A stretch of DNA of 64,000 bases, taken from contig CANPXF010000013.1 of NCBI GenBank assembly GCA_947585745.1, forward strand, positions 1 to 64,000. The letters run 5' to 3'. Positions within the stretch are counted from its first letter, which is position 1. Each line of letters begins with the position of its first letter. This document shows positions 1 through 8,718 of this stretch, in pieces. The translations under genes were made by a program, and so were the position numbers. The DNA is from an uncultured Clostridia bacterium. Its GTDB lineage: Bacteria; Bacillota; Clostridia; Oscillospirales; Acutalibacteraceae. Below the pieces are notes generated by a model. It was not told the DNA's origin, ran no database searches, and worked only from the letters and a program-made list of their open reading frames with translations.

Positions 1-517
1 CTAAATTATTGTTTATCGCATTATTGATTTGAATTTTATCATCTAAGGACTTCAAAATACTTCCAATCTGTTTTTGTATATCAAGTGGCGGAACATCTAT
101 TTCAAGCTGTTCCAAAACGCTTGTCTGAACTCTTTGCCTGCCTGATGAACCGACCATAGATTTTATTGCAGGATTTCGAACATACGGACTGCATATCAAA
201 TAGAAGAGAAAATCAGGATCGCTTACTTCTGCTTTCGCTCGAAAAACAACATATTCAGTAGATCCGAAGCCCACTTCTCCATCTTGTAAAATATTTACTT
301 TTGCCGTTTTCCCGTTTTCTAAACAAGGGGTGATGCGAGCCATTATTGTATCGCCCTTTCTAAACTTGGCACCTCCGTTATATTCTTCCGTTGTAAATGT
401 CGAAATATCTCGGCAAAACGGTTGCAGTATATCCATAGATATTTTTTTTGCTACTGTTCCTTTTGGCAAACTCTCCTTAGGATTAAATTCTGCGAAATCG
501 CCAAGCTTATATTTCAT
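1..517 (-). CDS. hsdS: Type I restriction-modification specificity subunit HsdS, partial (runs off left edge)
   Basis: Minus-strand reading from ATG at 517: MKYKLGDFAEFNPKESLPKGTVAKKISM...IDVPPLDIQKQIGSILKSLDDKIQINNAINNL, typical HsdS target-recognition and coiled-coil ending; start overlaps hsdM stop by 11 nt. Confidence 0.9.
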   Translation of the reverse strand, partial: MKYKLGDFAEFNPKESLPKGTVAKKISMDILQPFCRDISTFTTEEYNGGAKFRKGDTIMARITPCLENGKTAKVNILQDGEVGFGSTEYVVFRAKAEVSDPDFLFYLICSPYVRNPAIKSMVGSSGRQRVQTSVLEQLEIDVPPLDIQKQIGSILKSLDDKIQINNAINNNL

Positions 518-2012
518 ACCCAATCGCCCCCAGTTTCTTTCGGATTTCGTCCTCCAACTTGTGGGACTTTGCGAACATTTCGGACAGCTCGGCGGTCAGG
601 CGAGTCATCTTTTCCTCAAACGGTTCGCCGTCGTCCTCCTGTTCCTCAATGCCGACATATCTGCCTGGTGTCAGAATAAAGTCCTGCTTCTCAATTTTTG
701 CAAGGTCAGCAACAGCGCAGAAGCCTTTTACTTCTTCTAACGTTCCATCTTGGAACTGCTCGAAGGTATCCGCAAGCTTCTGTATATCTTCATCAGTAAA
801 ATCCCTGTGTTTGCGGTCAACCATATATCCCATTTTGCGGGCGTCGATAAAGAGTGTTTTGCCTTTCTGCTTTTTGTTCTTTGAGATAAACCAAAGGGTA
901 ACCGGAATGGTGACGCTGTAAAATAGCTGCGTCGGCAGAGCGACTATACCTTCTACAAGGTCAGCCTGAATAATATTCTTTCTAATTTCTCCCTCGCTGC
1001 TGCTCTGAGAGGAAAGAGCACCGTTAGCAAGCACAAGACCAATTTTTCCATTCGGGGCAAGGTGGTGTATCATATGTTGAATCCACGCATAGTTGGCGTT
1101 ACCGGCAGGGGGTGTTCCGTATTTCCAACGAACATCGTCTTTGAGCTTTTCCTGTCCCCAGTTGGAAAGGTTGAAAGGCGGGTTTGCCATAATGAAATCC
1201 GCTTTCAGCGTTTTATGTAAGTCATTAAAGAATGTATCTGCCTGGTACGGTCCAAAATCGGCGTCTATACCTCGGATAGCCATATTCATCTTTGCCATTT
1301 TCCAAGTATCGGCATTAGACTCCTGACCGTAAACAGCAATTTCTTCACGCTTTCCGTTGTGAGCCTGAATGAACTTTGCACTCTGTACGAACATACCGCC
1401 CGAACCGCAGCAGGGGTCGTAAACACGACAGTTTGAAAACGGTTTCAGTATAGCGACTATCGTTTTAACAATGCTGGACGGCGTGTAAAATTCGCCACCT
1501 TTAACGCCTTCATAAGCTGCAAACTGAGCGATACAGTATTCATAGGTTCTGCCGAGCAAGTCCTTGCTTTCCTCGGTGTCGCCCATATCCATATTGGTAA
1601 AGAGGTCAACCACATCGCCCAAAACACGCTTATCAAGGTCAGGGCTTGCGTAGTTCTTGGGCAGCACATTCTTTAAGCTCTTGTTTTCAGCTTCAATTGC
1701 TCGCATTGCGTCGTCTATCACGGTTCCGATTTCAAGCGTATGAGCAGAAGAGGCGATTTTGCTCCAACGGGCATTTTCGGGAACGAAAAAGATATTGTCC
1801 TCCAAATAGGCGTCTCTGTCGTCCTCGAAGCCGTCGCCTTCCGCTTTCAGTTCGTTGTATCGTTTCTCAAAGGCGCTCGATATGTAACGCAGGAAAATCA
1901 GCCCTACGATAACCTTTCTGTATTCTGCTGCGGGAATATGTCCCCATAAGACGCAGGCTGCGTCCCAAATCTGTTTTTCAAAGCCGATGTTGGCGTTATT
2001 CTTTTCAGCCAA
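507..2012 (-). CDS. hsdM: Type I restriction-modification DNA methyltransferase subunit HsdM
   Basis: ORF with YDPCCGSGGMFVQS (SAM motif) and NPPFN catalytic motif. Confidence 0.95.
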   Translation of the reverse strand: MAEKNNANIGFEKQIWDAACVLWGHIPAAEYRKVIVGLIFLRYISSAFEKRYNELKAEGDGFEDDRDAYLEDNIFFVPENARWSKIASSAHTLEIGTVIDDAMRAIEAENKSLKNVLPKNYASPDLDKRVLGDVVDLFTNMDMGDTEESKDLLGRTYEYCIAQFAAYEGVKGGEFYTPSSIVKTIVAILKPFSNCRVYDPCCGSGGMFVQSAKFIQAHNGKREEIAVYGQESNADTWKMAKMNMAIRGIDADFGPYQADTFFNDLHKTLKADFIMANPPFNLSNWGQEKLKDDVRWKYGTPPAGNANYAWIQHMIHHLAPNGKIGLVLANGALSSQSSSEGEIRKNIIQADLVEGIVALPTQLFYSVTIPVTLWFISKNKKQKGKTLFIDARKMGYMVDRKHRDFTDEDIQKLADTFEQFQDGTLEEVKGFCAVADLAKIEKQDFILTPGRYVGIEEQEDDGEPFEEKMTRLTAELSEMFAKSHKLEDEIRKKLGAIGYEI

Positions 2013-2078
2013 GGTTTGTCCCTCCGATTATAATTGTTCAATCATATTATAATAGTTTAGGTGTCCGAAAAAACGGAC

Positions 2079-2291
2079 TTATTCCGCTTCTTTCGGCAGA
2101 ACTTCCATAATTTCGTCCATCGTGCAATCGAGGCAGTTGCATATCTTCACCAGCACCTCCACCTGCACGGACTCATTTTTTCCGAGCTTTGCCATAGCAT
2201 TCGACGAAATGCCGGTCAGTGTTCGTAGTTTCGTTTTATTTATGTTCTTATCAATCATCAGTTTCCACAATCTGTTGTATGAGATAGGCAT
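2079..2291 (-). CDS. XRE/Cro-C1-type HTH regulator (YozG-like)
   Basis: MPISYNRLWKLMIDKNINKTKLRTLTGISSNAMAKLGKNESVQVEVLVKICNCLDCTMDEIMEV; internal Met chosen as start. Confidence 0.85.
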   Translation of the reverse strand: MPISYNRLWKLMIDKNINKTKLRTLTGISSNAMAKLGKNESVQVEVLVKICNCLDCTMDEIMEVLPKEAE

Positions 2292-2625
2292 TGATTTCCC
2301 TCCGTTCAGCTGTGCTGTAAAGTGATATACAAAACCATTTTTATTGTACCGCAAAAACTTTTATTTTTCAACTTGATTGTCGAAATATCAAAAAAATATT
2401 TCATTTTACAACCTCGATAAAGAAATTAACATCATTTTCTCTCGCATTCCGACTGTGAAGAAATTTTTATGCCAATTTTCGGAAATTTATCCCAAACAAG
2501 GGGGTGCAAAACGGCTTTTTTTACAAATTAATGAGAGAATTTTTTATACCATATTCAAAAATGGGTGTTAAAAACAGTAATTCTTGTCCAAATAAGTAGG
2601 GGAAGGCTTTTCAATTCAGTATCAG

Positions 2626-3049
2626 CCCGTATCTGCTTCTGTGCTTTTTGAATATTTCTGAAATCTTAAGTTTTAGATATTCATATTTATCTCTATCACC
2701 TTGCTTAAGATGATAGTAATATGTGCTTCTGGCAATTCCTGATAATTTAAGCAATTATTTAAGCGGATATTTCTGCCTTTTCTCTCCTCCATTAGTCCTT
2801 CGGTCTAAGTATATGTGTTCCCAATTCTTCAATGTGCGAAGATATTTATCTTCTTCTGTTCGATTTTGCGTATTCCAATATTTTCGTACAGTTTCTCTGT
2901 GTGATAAATAATTCTCGCGCATATCCATTATAACAGATATTTTGAATTCTGCACTATATACCTTGTTTGTTCTTCCTGTTTTTTTCATAAAAATATGCAC
3001 CTCCAAAAGTGTCTAATTTTTGGGGTGCATATCATCAACGGGTGGTTTT
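2626..3049 (-). mobile_element. Degraded IS3-family element, copy 1 (orfA remnant plus fragment of orfB start)
   Basis: Encodes KTGRTNKVYSAEFKISVIMDMRENYLSHRETVRKYW... (HTH_OrfA-like) and disrupted LKELLKLSGIARSTYYYHLKQGD (orfB N-term); end carries GTGTCTAATTTTTGGGGTGCAT terminal-repeat-like sequence; highly similar to 6525..6956. Confidence 0.75.
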
Positions 3050-3075
3050 GATTTAGTCCGTTTTGATTTTAAATT

Positions 3076-6000
3076 TTATTTAACCTTAATTTTGCATTTA
3101 AGCTTCATACCGTTTGTCTTTACGGTGATTGTAGCTTTGCCTTTCTTCTTTGCTTTAATGTTACCCTTTTTGCTGACGGTCGCAACCTTTTTGTTGCTTG
3201 AGGTAAACTTAGCGTTTCCAACCTTTCCTTTAATACTTAATTTAAAGGATTTGCCTTTTTTCAGAGTTAGTTTGCTCTTGTTCAGCTTGGGATTTTTTAC
3301 GGTTACTCTAAATTTCTTTGATACGCCGTTGTTGGTTACGGTAATTGTAGCCGTACCTTTCTTAACGCCCGTTACCTTTCCGCTTGAATTTACCTTTGCA
3401 ACCTTTTTATTACTTGTTTTATAGGTCGTTTTTCCTTTGCCGTTCTTAACTGTCGCTTTGATTTGCGCCGTTCCTTTTACATAAACAGTAGCGGACGATT
3501 TTTTGAGGTTAACTGTTGTTTTTGCGGGAGTAGTTTCAGTCGGCTCGGTCGTGTTAGTGTTTTCAGTCGGATTTATTGTAGCCGACGGCTCTGTTACACT
3601 CGTGCTTTCGCTCGGAGAAGTTGATGATGAGCTTTCATAAGGCTCTGTTGTTCCCGTTGTATCAGTCGATTGCGTTGGTTCCGTAGAGCCAGTTGTTCCC
3701 GGTGAATCGGTTGTCTGAGATTCGGTTGGTTCTATCGTTTCTCTTGTTTCAGTCGGCTGAGTTGCTTCCGTAGTTTGTGATGTTCCTGTGGGGTTGCTGG
3801 TTAAAGGAGGTTCAATTTCCTTAGAATTTACTTTAAGAATGATTTCTCCTGTGAAGGCTTCATATTCGAAAGTTTCTTTAGAGGTTACGGTTATTATACA
3901 CTTGCCAACTCCATTGATACTAACCATACCGTTTTCATCAACAGACGCGATGCTTTCGTCTGAGCTTAAAAATGTAAGCTCAGAACTTCCCTCGTTAACT
4001 GTTGTGTCAAGCATAAACGGAGAGTCACCCTCAGTTTTACTGTAAGATTTACTGAAGGATACGGAAGGGGTTTTCTTTACTATTGTGAGGTTAGCAGTGT
4101 CGCTGTAGTATTTGAGGGAGGCTGTGATTTCTGCCGTGCCCTTACCTAAGGGAGTTATCCTTCTGTTTCCGTCAATTTCGGCAATTCCCTCAGTTGTACT
4201 CCACTGCACATTATAGTCGTTGATGGGAGTGTATACATTCATTGCGCCGTTTTTGAGATAGAGTGTTGCGTTTGTGGTTTCGGTGGTAGTTATTTTGCTT
4301 TTATCAAGCGACACTCGAAGATTATACTCATATTCTTCAAGCGGCTCAAATACAAACAGAGGACCGTTTTCGCCCTGAGCCTCTTCAAAAGATTTTTCCG
4401 CTATCTTTATATTTCTGGTTACATTTGTATCAGAAGGAACGGAACACTCCTCTGTATTGTCATCTGTGCCGAAACATTGTACCCAATAATACATTCCGTC
4501 AATTTCAAAACAGCCGATGCCGATTGTTTTGTACGCTGCAGTCAGAATGTTTTCTCTGTGTCCGGCTGAGTTCATCCAACTGTTCATAGCGGCATCAGGA
4601 TTCACTTGTCCGAACGCAATGTTCTCGCCGTACATAAGACTATTTGCGTCAAAGCAAATTGAACTGTCCGGACGCGTGTGAGCAAAGAGTGCGGAGATTT
4701 CAACGGCTCTCTGCATAGCGGTTTCCAGTAGCGAGCTGTTCATCACCAAGGGGTCAAGACCTTCCAGCTCTCTTTCGTGGTTTACAATTTCAAGCACCGC
4801 AAAAGCATAGTTATATCTGAGGTTTCCGGTTACGGATATTTCGTCTAAAGGTCTGTAACCGTTTTTCCCGAAGTGCTGTAGCTCATCGTTGAGGAGCGTA
4901 AGCTCGACCTCGGTTGGTATAGCGTAAGGGTTAATGTATGTTACGCTTTGCGGAATAGTGAGGTGCTTAAGCGAGGTGCAACCTTCAAAGGCATGGAATT
5001 TAATTTCTTCGATACCTTCGTTAAGCTCTACTGATTCAAGAGAATTACAGTATTGGAATAAACCTTCGGAAATAAAGTCGAGTCCGAGAATTTTTACGAA
5101 TTTAAGATTAGTGCAATAAACAAATGCGCCTGCATCGACATGTTTTATGCTTTTTGGAATTACAATATCTTCGAGTCCGGTTTCTCTAAATGTGTGATTG
5201 TTGATTTCTTCAAGCGCTCCAAAATCTATATTTTTTAATGACTGACAATTTAAAAACATCTGATAGCTTGTAGTTTTCAGCCCTTTGCTGAAATATACTG
5301 TCTTAAGATTATTGCAATAGGCAAAGGTGAAGTTTCCAACCTCGGTGACGCTGTCGGGAATTGTAAATTCCGTAAGACCGTCGCAATACTGGAATGCGGA
5401 TATGCCGAAATATGTAACGCTTTCGGGGAAAATAAATTCAGTTAGGTTGCGACAATATAAAAATGCACAGTCTCCGATTTCTGTTACGCCGTCGGGGATT
5501 GTAACGGAGCTTTGTTCACTTGCGCAGGGGAACATTAAAAGCTTTGTAAAATCTGCATTATAGAGAGTGTTGTCAGACACCTTGAAATTGGAATTTTCCT
5601 CGTCTATCTTAATGGTTTTAATACTGCAACCGTAGAACGCAATCTCCGACAGTGTTTCAACATCCTTGCCCAAAACTATATTTTCAATAGCGACATCTTG
5701 AAAAGCATAGTCTTGTATTTGTGCGACGTTGATTTCGTCAGTTATTTTAAGCGAGGTGCAGTAAGCAAACGCTCCTCGCGAAATTAGTTTAAGCGAGCTT
5801 GGCAGATTGATTGATGCAAGATCCCCGCACTGACAGAACGCGGCTTCACCGATTGTTTCCACGCTTGATCCGAGTGACGCTGTTTTTAGTTTATAGCAAC
5901 CGTAAAAAGCTTGAGCTGAGATGTCTGTTATTCCATCCTCAATGATGACATTCTCTATGCTGTATTTGTAGTCCTCCCAAGGCAGAACATTGTCAGATAT

Positions 6001-6312
6001 GAGCTCGTCCATTGAGCCGTAGCCTGAAACTGTAAGCGTATTACCGTCAAGCTCCCAGTATACTGTTGAATCAGTACCTGCTCTGTAATTTATACGATTA
6101 TTCAGTGAGTAAGAGGCCGTAGTTTTTTCTGCGATATAGCCGTTTGGCACATCAACATTAGCTACAGTGTCATCGGTTTTGTTGTCTTCCAGAGTGATTG
6201 AAGATGCTTTGCCTGTAGTTTCCTCCTTAGCTGATACGGACAGAGTCGGGATTGCCGACACTAAAAGAACAGCGCAACAAAGCATTGCGAAGATTGATTT
6301 TGTTAGTTTCAT
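3076..6312 (-). CDS. Large secreted surface protein: BspA-type LRR_5 repeats, CAP/SCP domain, Big_2-type Ig-like domains, Thr/Ser/Pro/Glu-rich linker
   Basis: Signal peptide MKLTKSIFAMLCCAVLLVSAIPTLSVSA; repeated FxxCxxLxxxxLPxSV LRR units; CAP block NHERELEGLDPL...FAHTRPDSS...GENIAFG...WMNSAGHRENILTAAY; C-terminal KKVAKVNSSGKVTGVKKGTATITV repeats. Confidence 0.9.
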   Translation of the reverse strand: MKLTKSIFAMLCCAVLLVSAIPTLSVSAKEETTGKASSITLEDNKTDDTVANVDVPNGYIAEKTTASYSLNNRINYRAGTDSTVYWELDGNTLTVSGYGSMDELISDNVLPWEDYKYSIENVIIEDGITDISAQAFYGCYKLKTASLGSSVETIGEAAFCQCGDLASINLPSSLKLISRGAFAYCTSLKITDEINVAQIQDYAFQDVAIENIVLGKDVETLSEIAFYGCSIKTIKIDEENSNFKVSDNTLYNADFTKLLMFPCASEQSSVTIPDGVTEIGDCAFLYCRNLTEFIFPESVTYFGISAFQYCDGLTEFTIPDSVTEVGNFTFAYCNNLKTVYFSKGLKTTSYQMFLNCQSLKNIDFGALEEINNHTFRETGLEDIVIPKSIKHVDAGAFVYCTNLKFVKILGLDFISEGLFQYCNSLESVELNEGIEEIKFHAFEGCTSLKHLTIPQSVTYINPYAIPTEVELTLLNDELQHFGKNGYRPLDEISVTGNLRYNYAFAVLEIVNHERELEGLDPLVMNSSLLETAMQRAVEISALFAHTRPDSSICFDANSLMYGENIAFGQVNPDAAMNSWMNSAGHRENILTAAYKTIGIGCFEIDGMYYWVQCFGTDDNTEECSVPSDTNVTRNIKIAEKSFEEAQGENGPLFVFEPLEEYEYNLRVSLDKSKITTTETTNATLYLKNGAMNVYTPINDYNVQWSTTEGIAEIDGNRRITPLGKGTAEITASLKYYSDTANLTIVKKTPSVSFSKSYSKTEGDSPFMLDTTVNEGSSELTFLSSDESIASVDENGMVSINGVGKCIITVTSKETFEYEAFTGEIILKVNSKEIEPPLTSNPTGTSQTTEATQPTETRETIEPTESQTTDSPGTTGSTEPTQSTDTTGTTEPYESSSSTSPSESTSVTEPSATINPTENTNTTEPTETTPAKTTVNLKKSSATVYVKGTAQIKATVKNGKGKTTYKTSNKKVAKVNSSGKVTGVKKGTATITVTNNGVSKKFRVTVKNPKLNKSKLTLKKGKSFKLSIKGKVGNAKFTSSNKKVATVSKKGNIKAKKKGKATITVKTNGMKLKCKIKVK

Positions 6313-6524
6313 AAGCGGGACTCCTATTCTATAATTATATAAATATTATAATTTGTTCTTAAAATATTGTCAATATCAACATAATCATATGATTTAAAAT
6401 AGATTTTACAAATGAGTAAAGCAAGAAAGCGCAGTTTTATTTAAGCGGCTTGTTTGCTTTAAAATCTCTTTTGATGATGTTATCAGCAACCTTACCAACT
6501 GAACCTTTGTATGAATGATATTTT

Positions 6525-6956
6525 CCCGTATCTGCTTCTGTGCTTTTTGAATATTTCTGAAATTTTATGTTTTAGATGTTCATATTTATCTCTATCACCT
6601 TGCTTAAGATGATAGTAATATGTGCTTCTGGCAATTCCTGATAATTTAAGCAATTCTTTAAGCGGATATTTCTGCCTTTTCTCTCCTTTATTAGTCATTC
6701 CGCTCCTTCTTCTAAGTATTTGCGTTTCCAATTCTTCAATGTGTGAAGATATTTATCTTCTTCTGTTCGATTTTGCGTATTCCAATATTTTCGTACAGTT
6801 TCTCTTTGGGATAAATAATTCTCACACATATCCATTATAACAGATATTTTGAATTCTGCACTATATACCTTGTTTTTTCTTCCTGTTTTTCCCATATAAA
6901 TATGCACCTCCAAAAGTGTCTAACTTTTGGGGTGCATATTATTGACGGGTGGTTTT
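6525..6956 (-). mobile_element. Degraded IS3-family element, copy 2 (orfA remnant plus orfB fragments)
   Basis: Near-duplicate of copy 1; encodes KTGRKNKVYSAEFKISVIMDMCENYLSQRETVRKYW and KELLKLSGIARSTYYYHLKQGDRDKYEHLKHKISEIFKKHRSRYG; further orfB-like sequence (YHSYKGSVGKVADNIIKRDFKANKPLK) continues to about 6440 after a deletion/frameshift. Confidence 0.78.
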
Positions 6957-6971
6957 TATTAAATTTACTGA

Positions 6972-7994
6972 TTAATACGCCGCCATAAGGGGGTTTATAT
7001 CCATATTTGACCTTGCGTTTTTCTCAACCTCTGTAATGTAGCTGATAGCCTGTCCGCAACCGTTTATTACGCAGTCCTCGGGATTTTCCGCAAGGGTTAC
7101 CTTAATTTCCGTTGAATCGGCAATAAGCTGGGCGAATCCGTCAATTTTTGAAAGTCCGCCCGTTAGAATAATCCCGTCGCTGTAAATATCTCCGACAAGC
7201 TCGGGAGGGGTTTCCTCTAAAACGTCCTTGATAAGCGTTACAATCTGCGACGCTGTTTCCATAATTACGTTCATAATCTCGCTTGACGTTACGTCCACAT
7301 ATCTCGGGAGTCCGCTTATCGCGTCCCTTCCCTTAACCCGAAAGGTTTTTTCCTCCTCAGGCTTTATAAGACAGCCGATAGATTTCTTGCATTTTTCAGC
7401 CATAGGATTTCCGATAACAAGAGCGTATTTTTTGCGAATATATTTTACAATATCCTCGTCCATATTGTTACCGCCGATTTTAATACATTTATTGACCGAA
7501 AGTCCGCCTAACGAGAGTACGGCGGCGTTTGAGGTTCCCGCGCCTAAATTAGCAACCATTGTTCCGTGAGGTCCCATAATATCGGCGCCCGCGCCCATAG
7601 CCGCGACTTTGGTATTTTCAATAAGAAAAACACGTCTTACGCCGAAACTGCTTATAGCGTTTACTACGGCGCGTTTTTCAACCTCCGTAATATCTCCCGG
7701 GATACTTGCGACAACTCTCGGCATAACTATCTTGCTTGTGCAAACGTGCTTTAAAAGTATGTTAACCATATCTTCGGCAAGAAGCGACTGCGCGATAACT
7801 CCTCCCGAAAGCGGATATTCAGCCTGAATACTGTCGGGAGTTTTTCCGAGCATAGCGTATGCCTCGTCGCCTACGGCGATAATTCTGTTTTCGGATACAT
7901 TATAAGCCGCAACCGATGCCTCGTCTAAAACTTTGCCTTTTTTGTCGATATATACTCTCGTACGGCTACTGCCCAAATCCATTCCTATATCCAA
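6972..7994 (-). CDS. mreB: MreB/Mbl-family rod-shape-determining actin homologue
   Basis: DLGSSRTRVY, LIENTKVAAMGAGADIMGPHGTMVANLGAGTSNAAVLSLGG, ILTGGLSKIDGF. Confidence 0.88.
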   Translation of the reverse strand: MDIGMDLGSSRTRVYIDKKGKVLDEASVAAYNVSENRIIAVGDEAYAMLGKTPDSIQAEYPLSGGVIAQSLLAEDMVNILLKHVCTSKIVMPRVVASIPGDITEVEKRAVVNAISSFGVRRVFLIENTKVAAMGAGADIMGPHGTMVANLGAGTSNAAVLSLGGLSVNKCIKIGGNNMDEDIVKYIRKKYALVIGNPMAEKCKKSIGCLIKPEEEKTFRVKGRDAISGLPRYVDVTSSEIMNVIMETASQIVTLIKDVLEETPPELVGDIYSDGIILTGGLSKIDGFAQLIADSTEIKVTLAENPEDCVINGCGQAISYITEVEKNARSNMDINPLMAAY

Positions 7995-8064
7995 ATCCGT
8001 TGCCCCTTCCTTATCTGTCTGTTAGTAATTATTATATTCCATAGAGTTATTATTTTCAAGTATA

Positions 8065-8718
8065 TTAAAGATTATTTTTCGCGCAAAGCGTTGCGCAGTA
8101 AATTTTTGCGTTCGTATTTTCGCTTAAAACCTTGCAACATTCGCCAAGCGTGTATCCCGTTGTAAGTACGTCGTCAATAATAAGAATAGTTTTCCCTTTT
8201 ATTTTATCGTTATCTATGGCTTTATATACATTCTTTACATTTTCACGTCTTTCCGCCGCAGTTAAACATTTGTGCTGTTCTATATTATTCTTTTTTTTTA
8301 AAAGTAAATCTTCATATTTAACAGAAATAAGCTTTGAAACATCCTTTGCAAGCAGTTTTGACTGGTTATAACCGCGTATTCTCTCTTTCTTCGGGTGCAT
8401 CGGAACGCACGTCACAACATCGAATTTTATATCGGCATATTCTTTGTTGATTGTCCTTGCGAGTGCGATTGCAAGTTTTTCGGAGTTCTGCTCAAAGCCG
8501 TCGAATTTAAAGAGCTTTATTGCGTTTTTAAAAATGCCTTTGTAAAAGAAAGGGGAACAGCAGGGATAACCTCCTTTTACAAAATTTTTGCAGTATGCTT
8601 CGGGTAATTTTCTAATGCAAATATCGCAGGCGGTTTTTCCGTACTCAATTGTTTTACCGCAGTACGGACATCTTTCAGGAAAGAATGAACTGCGGATAAG
8701 TCTTAGTATCTTATTCAT
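8065..8718 (-). CDS. comF: ComF family phosphoribosyltransferase-like protein
   Basis: Zinc-finger CPYCGKTIEYGKTACDIC, RGYNQSKLLAKDVS, TILIIDDVLTTGYTL PRTase motif; start chosen after SD overlapping recD2 end. Confidence 0.88.
   Translation of the reverse strand: MNKILRLIRSSFFPERCPYCGKTIEYGKTACDICIRKLPEAYCKNFVKGGYPCCSPFFYKGIFKNAIKLFKFDGFEQNSEKLAIALARTINKEYADIKFDVVTCVPMHPKKERIRGYNQSKLLAKDVSKLISVKYEDLLLKKKNNIEQHKCLTAAERRENVKNVYKAIDNDKIKGKTILIIDDVLTTGYTLGECCKVLSENTNAKIYCATLCAKNNL

Noticed and set aside
1-2291. Invertible or shuffling hsdS locus
   Set aside because: Only one partial hsdS is visible, with no second specificity gene, inverted repeats or recombinase within view; the rest is outside the window.
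2377-2571. 64-aa plus-strand ORF MSKYQKNISFYNLDKEINIIF...
   Set aside because: No SD, low-complexity AT-rich intergenic sequence, no recognisable homology.
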